From positions 1 through 34,206 of the forward strand of contig JBNJEB010000006.1 in the NCBI GenBank assembly GCA_051745425.1: a stretch of 34,206 nt of DNA, written 5' to 3'. Position 1 is the stretch's first letter. Every line of letters begins with the position of its first letter. Below, in pieces: positions 1 through 8,407 of this stretch. The notes under the pieces are model-generated. The model was not told the origin of the DNA. It saw only the letters and a list, made by a program, of their open reading frames with translations, and ran no database searches. The translations under genes were made by a program, and so were the position numbers. Origin of the DNA: Halonatronomonas sp051745425 (GTDB lineage: Bacteria; Bacillota; Halanaerobiia; Halanaerobiales; Halarsenatibacteraceae).

Positions 1-868
1 TGCTTTTAAGATTGATCAAATTAATTAATAAATTTCTTACTAAAATTCTATTTCCTCTCCAGCTAAATGCATAATCATCAAAAAGAGAGTTTTTATTTAA
101 ATAGGCCTTAATAATCTCAACAGGATCAATATTATATATGCCAGGCCAATTCCTGGCTGCAATTTTTCTGCTTCTTTGGGCACTGTCAGTATTATTATAT
201 GGGCATACCTGCTGACAGATATCACAGCCCCAGAAATTATTTCCAATTAGTTTATCTTCTTTTGTATCTAATACACCTTTTTTTTGAGTTAAATAACTAA
301 TACACCTATCTTTATTTAAATAAGGCTTATCATCTTTTAGATACAAAGCTTTTCCAGGACAGTACTCCTGACAGAGCTTACAACTATTACAACTAATATT
401 TATATTACTGGTAATCTCATTATTAAATTTAGGACTAACAGCCATAAGACCAATAAAAGAGTAACTCCCAATTTCTGAATTAATTAATAGAGTATTATAG
501 CCTATCTTTCCAAGACCAGCTTCATAGGCTATTTTCTTTTCTGGTAAGTCATGACTATCAATTCCTGTCCAGACAATTTCTGCCTCAAAATTACCTGTCA
601 AATAATCAGAAAGAAATTCTATTTTATTATTGAAGATATTATGATAATCTTTACCCCTTGCATACTTTGAAAGTTTAAGTTTATAGCCCAGTTCACTGAA
701 TTTAGGTGGTTTCAGCTCAGGATAAGGTTGTAAAAAAACGAAAAGAGAACCGGCATTTTTTAACTGCCGGCTATAATCTCTCTTATATTGAGCAAGAAGT
801 TTTTCAGGTAAAATTTCAACCTTCAAACCTGCTGCTCTTACTTTTCTTAGCCAATTATTTAAAATCAT
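1..868 (-). CDS. queG: Epoxyqueuosine reductase QueG (3' end beyond window)
   Basis: Probable last enzyme of queuosine synthesis, reducing epoxyqueuosine in tRNA with cobalamin and two 4Fe-4S clusters; cytosolic. I translated it by hand because no stop codon falls inside the window. It starts MILNNWLRKVRAAG at an ATG and stays open to base 1 (289 codons). Family landmarks appear in order: YARGKDYH, then DSHDLPEKKIAYEAGLGKIG (QueG has a catalytic Asp at the start of this motif), NTLLI, a first ferredoxin-like cluster motif CNSCKLCQEYCPGKA, RCISYLT, and the second cluster motif WGCDICQQVCPYN. The C-terminal RGNRILVRNLLINL resembles the start of the QueG HEAT-repeat tail. It begins 13 bases after the UPF0182 gene and is probably co-transcribed with it; the ribosome binding site is weak. 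A QueG-like paralogue is the main alternative. Confidence 0.87.
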   Translation of the reverse strand, partial: MILNNWLRKVRAAGLKVEILPEKLLAQYKRDYSRQLKNAGSLFVFLQPYPELKPPKFSELGYKLKLSKYARGKDYHNIFNNKIEFLSDYLTGNFEAEIVWTGIDSHDLPEKKIAYEAGLGKIGYNTLLINSEIGSYSFIGLMAVSPKFNNEITSNINISCNSCKLCQEYCPGKALYLKDDKPYLNKDRCISYLTQKKGVLDTKEDKLIGNNFWGCDICQQVCPYNNTDSAQRSRKIAARNWPGIYNIDPVEIIKAYLNKNSLFDDYAFSWRGNRILVRNLLINLINLKS

Positions 869-881
869 ATTACCAACCTTA

Positions 882-3761
882 CTATTCGCTAGTTTCAAGG
901 TCTCTTAATAAATCTTCCAGTTCATCCATCTGCTGGCCATAACTCTGCCAGTCTCCCTGCTGTATGGCTTCTTGAGCCTGATTATATACATTAATGATTT
1001 CATTAATTAAATCAGAATCACTTAATTCTATAGGATCTGTCTCAGTATCTTCTTCTCTTTCAGCACTTTCTTCCATCTCTTCTGCTTCTTCCATATCTTC
1101 TAATTCTTCTTCAGTAGGCTCAATTTCCTCAACAGGGTCTGCATCAACATCTATGCCCACATCTGAAAGACCTTCTTCTTCAAGTTCTTCTTCATCTAAT
1201 TCTTGAGTAGGTTCAGATTCACCAAAAACAACATCCAGAGCATCAAGTAAAGTTTCTTCCATTGCTATAGTATCATTATAACCTACAATTACCCTCCTTA
1301 ATTCCGGTATAGCTCCTGCATCAGCTTGTAAAAAGATAGGTTCAATATAAACTATAGAATTTTCAACAGGTAGAACAAGTAGATTACCTCTAATAACATT
1401 AGAACCCTGCTGATTCCATAAGCTTAATAACTGAGATATATAGGCATTCTGATCGATTCTCGACTCAATCTGGGAAGGACCATAGACTATTTCTCCTCTA
1501 GGGAAGTTATATAATTTTATCTCACCATAATTTTCGCCATCAGATCTGGCAGCCATCCAGGCAACCATATTATTTCTATTAGATGGTGTAAATGGAGTCA
1601 TCAATGTAAACTCTACATTTTCCTCTCCTGGCAATCTAGTAGATATATAATAAGGTTCTACAGGAATTGTCGTTCCGGCATAATTCTCATTAGGAATACT
1701 CCAGGTATCTTCCTGATTATAAAATACTGTTGGATTTTCCATATGATATCTCTGGTAAACATTAGCCTGTATCGAAAATAGATCTGTTGGATATCTGACA
1801 TGAGAACGTAAACTTTCTGGCATTTCATCCATATCTTTAAATAAGTCAGGGAAGATATTAGCATAGGTGTTTACTATTGGATCATCCTCTTCAGCTATAT
1901 AGAAATCAACATCACCTTCATAAGCATCAATAATTACTTTAACTGAATTTCTAATATAATTCATGTTTTGATTTACCGGTTCTGAATATGGATAACGATT
2001 TGAAAATGTATAAGCATCTTGAATCCAATAAATTTTTCCATTGGCAACAACAGAATATGGGTCATCATCTAATTCTAAAAATGGTGCAACTTTCTTAACT
2101 CTTTTCTGAATATTTCTATCGAACATCATTCTGGATTCGGAGGAAATATCATCAGCCAGCATTATTTGAACATCACTAAATCTCATGCTAAATAATGCTT
2201 TTTTAAGAAAACTATCAAGCTGGACTCCACCATTACCGGAGTAATTAATATAAACATTATTCCCACCATCTGGATAATGAAATTCCTCTTCAAGGTTATT
2301 TACAACAACATATTCATTGGTATTTTCACCATAATATACAGAAGGATTATCCAATGTAAGATCTGTATCAGTTTTTGGAGGAATATCTTCAATAATCATC
2401 TCGGGCAAACCTCGAGAATCACTGGAACTAACATGGGACATAGCTACCCCTATACCATGAGTATATTTAAGTTTCTGATTAACCCAGGTTCGGGCCTCAG
2501 AAGTAAGTCCTGGCTGGTTCATTTCTCTAACAGATAATAATACTTGCTTATATTCATCATCTATATAATATCTATCTACATCAACATCCTCAAAACTATA
2601 ATACTGCCTTAGTTCCTGAAGTTGACTGAAAGTCGTTTTAATCGGTCTTGGATCCCATAATCTAACATTATCAAAGATTTCAGGATTATTATCAACATCT
2701 TCTCGACTTAGCTCATTTTCTATCTCAAATCTTGAGGTCTCAACATTATCTAGAGAATATGCTTTTTGAGTCATATCAATATTATATTCTATATATGGAG
2801 TTTCTCTACCAAGCTCATTTGGCTCTACTTGAAATCTCTGAACAAAAGCTGGATAGACATTTAACAATAATATAGAAGCAACAATCCAGACACCAACTAC
2901 ACCAGCAATTAACTTATATTTCTTTTTAAATAAACTAAATATTGCCAGGCCAGTTAATATCAATACTAATACCATTAAAATCCTTAAACCTGGTAATGTG
3001 GCATTTATATCAGTATAACTTGCTCCAAAAGCTACACCTCTACCAGAATATAATAACTGATACATCTGTAATCTGTAATCAAATACCTTGGTTAAAAAAT
3101 AGAGGATTAAAAGAATAATCAAATGATTTTTCGCACTCTTTGATAATTTAAATTGCAAATTATTTATATCAATTGAATTAATACCTGATGATAATAAATA
3201 AATTACCCCTACAACAAAAATTGTAAATATAATTATAATAACTGCTATTTCTCTAAATAATTCAAATACCGGCAATGAAAACAAATAAAAAGAAACATCC
3301 CTACCAAAAATAGGATCTACATTGCCAGTTGGTGATTGATTAATAAACTTTAATATAGTTTCCCAGTTATCAGCTCCAATATTAGAAAATATTACACCAA
3401 TAAAAATAGAAACACCTAGAAAAATATAATTTAATCTTTTTAAATTCAGCCATTTTAAAATAGGCACTTCTCTATCAGGAAAGATAGATCTTACCTGTTG
3501 GTTATTTGACATGTTTATCAAATACATTAAATCATTACGAGTATATCTTAAATTAAAATAGAAGAACAAAAAGACAATTAAACCCACTGCAACTCTCATA
3601 CCGACTTGAGAAAATATTCTGGTCAAATAAGCGCTTAAATATCCTAACTCACTGACCCAGAGAATATCGGTAAAAAATCTACTTCCTATTACTAAAATAG
3701 CAAGTATTAATAAAATTACCCCTATAATAGAAAACAAGAATATCTTTCTTTTATTTGTCAT
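882..3761 (-). CDS. UPF0182 family large membrane protein
   Basis: Large integral membrane protein of the UPF0182 (COG1615) family; function not established. At 959 residues it has the usual size. Hydrophobic segments fill about the first 320 residues: one near 6-28, then others that include FFYFNLRYTRNDLMYL and YLFSLPVFELFREIAVII. A long extracytoplasmic-type region follows, with family-typical stretches such as LWDPRPIKTTFSQLQELRQY, NQPGLTSEARTWVNQKLKYT and HGIGVAMSHV. The last 110 residues or so are very rich in Glu and Asp (EEELEEEGLSDV, EEEELEDMEEAEEMEE type runs), then a short non-acidic end. It lies 16 bases after the RadC-like gene and 13 before queG, so it looks like a mid-operon gene. 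The family call rests on remembered motifs and architecture; no role can be read from the sequence. Confidence 0.9.
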   Translation of the reverse strand: MTNKRKIFLFSIIGVILLILAILVIGSRFFTDILWVSELGYLSAYLTRIFSQVGMRVAVGLIVFLFFYFNLRYTRNDLMYLINMSNNQQVRSIFPDREVPILKWLNLKRLNYIFLGVSIFIGVIFSNIGADNWETILKFINQSPTGNVDPIFGRDVSFYLFSLPVFELFREIAVIIIIFTIFVVGVIYLLSSGINSIDINNLQFKLSKSAKNHLIILLILYFLTKVFDYRLQMYQLLYSGRGVAFGASYTDINATLPGLRILMVLVLILTGLAIFSLFKKKYKLIAGVVGVWIVASILLLNVYPAFVQRFQVEPNELGRETPYIEYNIDMTQKAYSLDNVETSRFEIENELSREDVDNNPEIFDNVRLWDPRPIKTTFSQLQELRQYYSFEDVDVDRYYIDDEYKQVLLSVREMNQPGLTSEARTWVNQKLKYTHGIGVAMSHVSSSDSRGLPEMIIEDIPPKTDTDLTLDNPSVYYGENTNEYVVVNNLEEEFHYPDGGNNVYINYSGNGGVQLDSFLKKALFSMRFSDVQIMLADDISSESRMMFDRNIQKRVKKVAPFLELDDDPYSVVANGKIYWIQDAYTFSNRYPYSEPVNQNMNYIRNSVKVIIDAYEGDVDFYIAEEDDPIVNTYANIFPDLFKDMDEMPESLRSHVRYPTDLFSIQANVYQRYHMENPTVFYNQEDTWSIPNENYAGTTIPVEPYYISTRLPGEENVEFTLMTPFTPSNRNNMVAWMAARSDGENYGEIKLYNFPRGEIVYGPSQIESRIDQNAYISQLLSLWNQQGSNVIRGNLLVLPVENSIVYIEPIFLQADAGAIPELRRVIVGYNDTIAMEETLLDALDVVFGESEPTQELDEEELEEEGLSDVGIDVDADPVEEIEPTEEELEDMEEAEEMEESAEREEDTETDPIELSDSDLINEIINVYNQAQEAIQQGDWQSYGQQMDELEDLLRDLETSE

Positions 3762-3777
3762 ATATTAATCAGTCCCA

Positions 3778-4506
3778 TTAAATAAGATTAAGTTTCTTAA
3801 AACTGTAAAACTGATTACCATCAACATGTAATCTATCTTTAAATTTTATGCCCAAAATTGCCCCGGCCTGTCTAAGTCTATTAACTTTCATAATTTCTTC
3901 TCTTTCAGGCGCTTTAATATTTATATCTAAATTATCAATTACATATATCATACAATTATCATCTATATTAAAGGCCTGTTCAAAAACATCTCTAGGATTG
4001 AGTGATAAATCATAATCAGTACCTGGCCCCAATAACTTCCAGGCTCTTAAAATTTTATATCTATCAAGAGTAACTATTAAAGCTCTTTCATTATTTGATT
4101 TATTAATTAAATTAAACAATTTAATTAATTGACTTTCCTGATAAAATGGCGTTTTTAAAAAATCCCTTTCTGACTCTTTTAAAGGATTATAGCATTTTGT
4201 TAATAAACAATTAACATCTTCAATGTCTTTTAACTCATTATAAAAATCAATAACCTGATTTGTATTAAACTTAGGATCTAAAGATAACTCTTGTGAAAAA
4301 GATTTTGGTAATTTTTTTTCATCTCCTTTTAGTAATGGATGATCAGATTCAAGAATTTGATATTGAACTTCTCTTGAACAGGGACATTTAAAAGCAACAA
4401 AACCGAGCCCATTAAGTCTTCCAATATCTTTGGTAAACTTACCAATTCCAAGTATTTCAATTTCTCCATCAAAATTTCCACATTTTAAACAGGCAACATC
4501 GGTCAT
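3778..4506 (-). CDS. RadC-like (JAMM/MPN fold) protein lacking the metal-binding motif
   Basis: Not a recognised named family. I place the start at MTDVACLKCG (242 residues) because AAAGGGGGCAG lies just upstream; a longer frame back to 4587 overlaps the previous gene and has no such site. The N-terminus has CLKC and, about 35 residues on, FKCPC, a possible zinc knuckle. The C-terminal 100 residues align by eye with the RadC JAMM domain: ALIVTLDRYKILRAW (RadC: lLNTKN.V), LNPRDVFEQAF (vHPREVF..A), NRLRQAGAILGIKFKDRLHV (RLveAGklLGI.l.DHiIi) and FYSFKK (yvSfre). Where RadC has HNHPSGDPxPS.eD, this protein reads DNLDINIKAPEREE, so the two His and the Asp zinc ligands are gone. It should be catalytically dead as a JAMM hydrolase and may bind a partner instead. 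It sits in an operon between the amidohydrolase and the UPF0182 gene. Confidence 0.72.
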   Translation of the reverse strand: MTDVACLKCGNFDGEIEILGIGKFTKDIGRLNGLGFVAFKCPCSREVQYQILESDHPLLKGDEKKLPKSFSQELSLDPKFNTNQVIDFYNELKDIEDVNCLLTKCYNPLKESERDFLKTPFYQESQLIKLFNLINKSNNERALIVTLDRYKILRAWKLLGPGTDYDLSLNPRDVFEQAFNIDDNCMIYVIDNLDINIKAPEREEIMKVNRLRQAGAILGIKFKDRLHVDGNQFYSFKKLNLI

Positions 4507-4531
4507 TTTACTGCCCCCTTTCATTAATAAC

Positions 4532-5836
4532 TTATTCTGAAAGTCTTTGCATCCTATTAGAGACTTCAGAATAAACCTCTTCTTCATCTATGGTATTTAA
4601 TTTACTATTTTCTAAAATAATTTCTCCATCAATTATTACAGTATCAACATCTCTACCGCTTCCTGCATAAAATATATTTGAAAGCGAATTATAATCAGGT
4701 GTATAGGCAGGATTTTTATCAGTATTAATTAATGTTATATCAGCTTTTTTTCCTTCTTCTAGGCAACCAATATCGCTAAATCCTAAAGCCTTTGCACCAT
4801 TAATTGTAACCATTTTCAATAGTTCTTCTAAAGTTATAATTGTTGGATCATTATTAACAGCCTTCTGTAAATAAGCAGCCAACCTTGCATCATGAATTAA
4901 ATCCAATCCATTATTACTTGCAACTCCATCTGTTCCCAGACTAACATTAATCCCGGACTTCAACAGATCATTAAGACGAATAACTCCACTCCCTAATTTC
5001 ATATTACTTGCTGGATTATGAGCAATATGAACATTGTTTTCAGCAAGTATTTCAATATCATTATCTTTTAAATGAACACCATGGGCTGCCAGAGTATGAA
5101 AATCAAATAAACCTAAATCTTTAAGATATTCAACAGGGGTTTTGCCTATCTTTTCTATCATATCATTTACTTCTACTTCAGTTTCAGCAACATGAATATG
5201 AATAATACTATTATATTTGTCTGCAATTTTCATTACTTCTTCTAAATATTCATTGCTGCAAGTATAGGGAGCATGTGGTGCAAGATTTATTTTAATTCTG
5301 CCATTTAAATAACCATCATACATTTCTATTAATCTAATTGACTCCTGTAAACCTTCCTCCCCATCATTATCTTCAATTAATCCATATCCTAATACTGCCC
5401 TAATTCCACTTTCTTTTACAGCACTTACAACTCTATCTGTAGCAAAATACATATCATTAAATGTTGTAACTCCGTTTTTTATCATTTCTATAATTGCTAA
5501 CTTTGTGCCCCAGTAAATATCTTCTTCATTCATTCTTCCTTCAAATGGCCAGATTTTTTCTTCTAACCATGTTTGCAAATTATAATCATCTGCATATCCT
5601 CGAAGAAGATTCATTCCAGCATGAGTGTGAGTATTAATTAGCCCAGGCAAAACAATCATATCAGTAGCATCAATAAAATTAATTCCTTCTCTTTTCTTAA
5701 TTATATCATAATCCCTATCATTAATACTACCTATTTTTTCTATCTTATCCCCTTCTATTAAAATATATCCATTTTTAATATCTTCAGTATGATGATTTGA
5801 ACCATATATTTCTTCAAAATTATTAATCAAAATCAT
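4532..5836 (-). CDS. mtaD: 5-methylthioadenosine/S-adenosylhomocysteine deaminase-like amidohydrolase
   Basis: Metal-dependent amidohydrolase of the Atz/Trz branch, most likely deaminating S-adenosylhomocysteine and/or methylthioadenosine to the inosyl forms; cytosolic. The start is the ATG of MILINNFEEIYG (434 residues) preceded by GGGGGAG; a TTG six codons upstream overlaps that site and is rejected. Seen in order: the metal motif LPGLINTHTHAGMNLLRG with His70 and His72, then EEKIWPFEGRM, HAPYTCS, HIHVAETE, AAHGVHL, HNPASNMKLGSG and LGTDGVASNNG (the late metal-binding Asp). This set matches MtaD/SahH-type deaminases closely, but guanine or other purine deaminases share part of it, so the exact substrate is inference. 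It follows the small zinc-ribbon gene by 24 bases and precedes the RadC-like gene by 25. Confidence 0.85.
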   Translation of the reverse strand: MILINNFEEIYGSNHHTEDIKNGYILIEGDKIEKIGSINDRDYDIIKKREGINFIDATDMIVLPGLINTHTHAGMNLLRGYADDYNLQTWLEEKIWPFEGRMNEEDIYWGTKLAIIEMIKNGVTTFNDMYFATDRVVSAVKESGIRAVLGYGLIEDNDGEEGLQESIRLIEMYDGYLNGRIKINLAPHAPYTCSNEYLEEVMKIADKYNSIIHIHVAETEVEVNDMIEKIGKTPVEYLKDLGLFDFHTLAAHGVHLKDNDIEILAENNVHIAHNPASNMKLGSGVIRLNDLLKSGINVSLGTDGVASNNGLDLIHDARLAAYLQKAVNNDPTIITLEELLKMVTINGAKALGFSDIGCLEEGKKADITLINTDKNPAYTPDYNSLSNIFYAGSGRDVDTVIIDGEIILENSKLNTIDEEEVYSEVSNRMQRLSE

Positions 5837-5860
5837 AAAAACTCCCCCAGGCAATAATTT

Positions 5861-6151
5861 TTATTCAACTAATTCTCCACTATTGCACTCACTTGCAACT
5901 TTTTGATATCTTTTATCAAAAAATATTTCTAAATGGATCTCATTATAACAATCAGGGCAGACTATATATTTATTTAACCTATAATCTCCAGGTTGATCAT
6001 CCTCATATACATTTGCTATATCATATGTCTTTAAAACCTTAATCTCATTTATATTTTTACATTTATTGCATTTCACTCTAAATGAAATAGTTTTTTTGTC
6101 ATCACTCTTAGATTTTTTAAATAAATTCTTAAAAAGTTCTAAAATCTTCAG
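5861..6151 (-). CDS. Small zinc-ribbon protein of unknown function (probable CTG start)
   Basis: I do not recognise the family. The protein has a basic N-terminus (KILELFKNLFKKSKSDDKK) that could form an amphipathic helix, then two CxxC pairs about 42 residues apart, CNKCKN and CPDCYNE, typical of a treble-clef or zinc ribbon. It is 96 residues from the start chosen here. The only standard start in frame upstream is a TTG at 6166, but the strong ribosome binding site GGGGGTG lies directly after that TTG and points instead to CTG at 6151, six bases downstream, giving (M)KILELFK. It is the first gene after a good promoter and probably leads the operon with mtaD, the RadC-like gene, the UPF0182 gene and queG. 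The reality of the gene is likely; the start is less certain. Confidence 0.62.
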   Translation of the reverse strand: MKILELFKNLFKKSKSDDKKTISFRVKCNKCKNINEIKVLKTYDIANVYEDDQPGDYRLNKYIVCPDCYNEIHLEIFFDKRYQKVASECNSGELVE

Positions 6152-6187
6152 AATAATCACCCCCAATTATTTATATGTATATAAGTA

Positions 6188-6216
6188 ATTATAACTGATA
6201 TATCAACTCTAATCAA
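6188..6216 (-). promoter_or_regulatory. Sigma-A promoter of the zinc-ribbon/mtaD operon
   Basis: On the minus strand TTGATT (6216-6211) is followed after 17 bases by a perfect TATAAT (6193-6188). It lies about 40 bases before the first gene and just downstream of the ferritin terminator hairpin, so it is placed to start the leftward operon. Confidence 0.65.
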
Positions 6217-6219
6217 GTA

Positions 6220-6248
6220 AAGCCAGGCACATATAGATGGCCTGGCTT
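6220..6248 (-). terminator. Hairpin terminator downstream of ferritin
   Basis: A perfect 9-bp stem, AAGCCAGGC paired with GCCTGGCTT around an 11-base loop, begins 24 bases after the ferritin stop codon. On the minus strand the stem runs into TTTACTTGATT, a weak U tract. It separates ferritin from the next operon. Confidence 0.6.
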
Positions 6249-6272
6249 AATAATTGATTATATTTATTATTC

Positions 6273-6770
6273 TTAATGCTCTTTTCTTGCACCTAATTCT
6301 TTGTCAAGCATATATAAACCTGTTCCCTTGTCTCCAACTTTTTCTAACTTATCAACAATTTCACCTACAGAATCTTCTTCTTCAACCTGCTCATCAACAA
6401 ACCACTGAAGAAAAATTTCAGTTGCATAGTCATCATGTTTTCTGGCTAAAGCAACTAATTTATTAATTCTATCGCTAATATACTCTTCATGTTCTAGAGC
6501 AGCTTCAAATACAGCCTTTGGAGATTCCCACTCAAATGGTGGTTCAGAGATAGAAGCTAACTTAACTCTTCCACCACGTTCATTTATAAAATCATAAAAC
6601 TTACGAGCATGTTCCTGTTCTTCTACAGCTTGCATATCCATCCAGGCAGCAAAACCTGTATAGCCTTCATCTTCAAACATTGCAGCCATTGCCTGATAAA
6701 TATAAGCTGATTCTAATTCGGCATTAAGTTGGTCATTTAAAGCATCTAAAATCTCTTTTTTTACTTTCAT
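6273..6770 (-). CDS. ftnA: Bacterial non-haem ferritin
   Basis: Iron-storage ferritin, forming a 24-subunit cytosolic shell that oxidises Fe(II) and stores Fe(III). The 165 residues are the normal length. Ferroxidase-site residues fit E. coli FtnA shifted by one: Glu18 (LNAELES), Glu51 and His54 (VEEQEHARKFYDF), the Glu in LEHEEYISDRI, and the Gln/Glu set in FLQWFVDEQVEEE. The C-terminal GTGLYMLDKEL is also typical. GGGGGTT lies seven bases before the ATG. It is a single-gene unit with its own promoter and terminator, transcribed away from the photolyase gene. Regulation by iron or peroxide is plausible, since an imperfect palindrome (GATATAATCATATC) covers the -10 region, but the regulator is unknown. 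Confidence 0.95.
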   Translation of the reverse strand: MKVKKEILDALNDQLNAELESAYIYQAMAAMFEDEGYTGFAAWMDMQAVEEQEHARKFYDFINERGGRVKLASISEPPFEWESPKAVFEAALEHEEYISDRINKLVALARKHDDYATEIFLQWFVDEQVEEEDSVGEIVDKLEKVGDKGTGLYMLDKELGARKEH

Positions 6771-6809
6771 TTTATAACCCCCTGATTAATTTAATTAAAA
6801 AAATTCAAA

Positions 6810-6838
6810 TTGGAAAATCTTTTATTTCTTGATATAAT
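6810..6838 (+). promoter_or_regulatory. Sigma-A promoter of the photolyase gene
   Basis: TTGGAA (6810-6815), 17 bases, then a perfect TATAAT (6833-6838), 48 bases before the photolyase ATG. Its -10 box shares two bases with the -10 box of the divergent ferritin promoter. Confidence 0.65.
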
Positions 6839-6864
6839 CATATCGTATTTAAAAAATATTTCAA
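6837..6864 (-). promoter_or_regulatory. Sigma-A promoter of ferritin, interlocked with the photolyase promoter
   Basis: On the minus strand TTGAAA (6864-6859), 16 bases, then TATGAT (6842-6837). The two divergent promoters overlap at their -10 boxes, and the imperfect palindrome GATATAATCATATC (6831-6844) covers both, so one bound protein could affect both genes. Confidence 0.6.
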
Positions 6865-6885
6865 GTCTAATTAGGAGGAATTCTT

Positions 6886-8310
6886 ATGAAAATAGAAAAA
6901 ATCTTTAATGAAATAGATATCAATAAAGATTATTATAGTATTTTAAATGATAAAAACATAAATAATAAAGAAGATTACATTTTATACTGGATGCAGAACA
7001 GTCAGAGATTATCAGATAATAGAGCTATATCAATAGCTGCCAGGGTAGCTAATCTTTTAAATAAAAAATTATATATAATCTTTAATTTTATTTCCAACTA
7101 TCCTGAATCAAATTATCGTCATTATTCATTTATGTATGAAGGAATCAAAGAAATACATGAAGAATTAAATAACTCTGGAATCAGATTTATAATTACAATA
7201 GGTGATTTTAGAGAAAACATAAAAAAATGGTCTGATAATTCCAGTATTACATTTACAGATAAAGGTTATTTAAAACCTCAAAGAAGTTGGAGAGTTAATC
7301 TATCAAAAATAATTACAGTACCTTTAGTTGAAATATCAACAGATACAGTTGTCCCAATTCAAAAAGTTTCTAATAAAGAAGAATATGCAGCATATACTAT
7401 ACGAAAAAAAATAAATAAATATAAAAATGAAGAATTGTTTGTCTGGGAACTTCCTGAAATAAATAATCACAGTGATCTTGAGCATATTACACCAGAATAT
7501 TTTTATAATAAAGATAAATTTCTTAGTTCATTAAATTTAAAAGATGATTTACCTGAAATTAAGAGTTTTACTGGTGGCTATTCACAGGCAAAATCAAAGT
7601 TAGAAAGCTTTGTAAATAATAAACTTACAAAATATCAAGAGAAAAGCAATGATCCAGATTTAAATGTCCAATCAAATTTAAGTCCATATTTACACTTTGG
7701 CCAGATTTCTCCAAGAGAAATCGCATTATTTATTAAAGATGAAGCAGAACTAAATTCAGATATAAAGATTGAAGATTTTCTTGAACAATTAATTATTAGA
7801 AGAGAGTTGAGCTTTAATTTTGTTTATTACAATAAATTATATGACAGCTATCCAGAAGCACTTCCTGAATGGGCAAAAGAAACTTTAGAAATACATGCTG
7901 TTGATCCTAGAGAATACATTTATTCAAAATCTGAATTTGAAAATGCTGAAACCCACGATTATTACTGGAATACAGCCCAATTAGAACTGATTTATACCGG
8001 GAAAATTCATAATTATATGAGAATGTACTGGGGCAAAAAAATACTTGAATGGTCATTAAATCCTGAAACAGCATTTAATATTGCATTATATTTAAATAAT
8101 AAATATAGTCTTGATGGTAGAGACCCTAACTCATATGCCGGGATTGCCTGGTGCTTCGGAAAACATGATCGAGCCTGGCAGGAAAGAGATATATTTGGAA
8201 AGACCCGTTATATGAATCAAAATGGTTTAAAAAGAAAATTTAAAATGGAAAAATACATTGAACGAATTAAAAATATTTCTGGAATCTCAAAAATCAAAGG
8301 AGTCAAATAA
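6886..8310 (+). CDS. phrB: Class II deoxyribodipyrimidine photolyase
   Basis: Light-driven DNA repair flavoenzyme that splits cyclobutane pyrimidine dimers. The 474 residues fit class II photolyases. The N-terminal antenna domain opens with YILYWMQNSQRLSDNRA, a class II hallmark. The C-terminal FAD and DNA-binding domain shows SNLSPYLHFGQISPREIA, THDYYWNTAQLELIYTGK, HNYMRMYWGKKILEWS, NNKYSLDGRDPNSYAG and FGKTRYMNQNGLKRKF, all characteristic of this class rather than class I photolyases or cryptochromes. The start is supported by AGGAGG eight bases upstream. It is a single-gene unit, one of few genes on the plus strand, with its own promoter and a strong terminator. Light repair implies that the cell meets daylight even if it is an anaerobe. 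Confidence 0.95.
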   Translation: MKIEKIFNEIDINKDYYSILNDKNINNKEDYILYWMQNSQRLSDNRAISIAARVANLLNKKLYIIFNFISNYPESNYRHYSFMYEGIKEIHEELNNSGIRFIITIGDFRENIKKWSDNSSITFTDKGYLKPQRSWRVNLSKIITVPLVEISTDTVVPIQKVSNKEEYAAYTIRKKINKYKNEELFVWELPEINNHSDLEHITPEYFYNKDKFLSSLNLKDDLPEIKSFTGGYSQAKSKLESFVNNKLTKYQEKSNDPDLNVQSNLSPYLHFGQISPREIALFIKDEAELNSDIKIEDFLEQLIIRRELSFNFVYYNKLYDSYPEALPEWAKETLEIHAVDPREYIYSKSEFENAETHDYYWNTAQLELIYTGKIHNYMRMYWGKKILEWSLNPETAFNIALYLNNKYSLDGRDPNSYAGIAWCFGKHDRAWQERDIFGKTRYMNQNGLKRKFKMEKYIERIKNISGISKIKGVK

Positions 8311-8338
8311 AAAAGAGGGGATATTATCCCCTCTTTTT
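8311..8338 (+). terminator. Strong intrinsic terminator, probably bidirectional
   Basis: GAGGGGAT and ATCCCCTC form an 8-bp stem with a 3-base loop, flanked by AAAA on the left and TTTTT on the right, starting right after the photolyase stop codon. On the minus strand it also ends in a U tract, so it can stop the convergent HU transcript too. Confidence 0.9.
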
Positions 8339-8407
8339 GTAATAAATATTATAATTTTTTTAGCAATATGTATTGCTAAATTTAGTGCAAGATATAATTG
8401 CTAGGAT

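Noticed and set aside
994..1206. Plus-strand Ser-rich open frame
   Set aside because: It is the antisense shadow of the Glu-rich tail of the UPF0182 gene and has no ribosome binding site.
4507..4587. N-terminal extension of the RadC-like gene
   Set aside because: It overlaps mtaD, while a strong site (AAAGGGGGCAG) points to the inner ATG.
8361..8378. Small hairpin TAGCAAT-ATGT-ATTGCTA downstream of hup
   Set aside because: Short AT-rich stem with no U tract in the hup direction; the terminator at 8311-8338 serves better.
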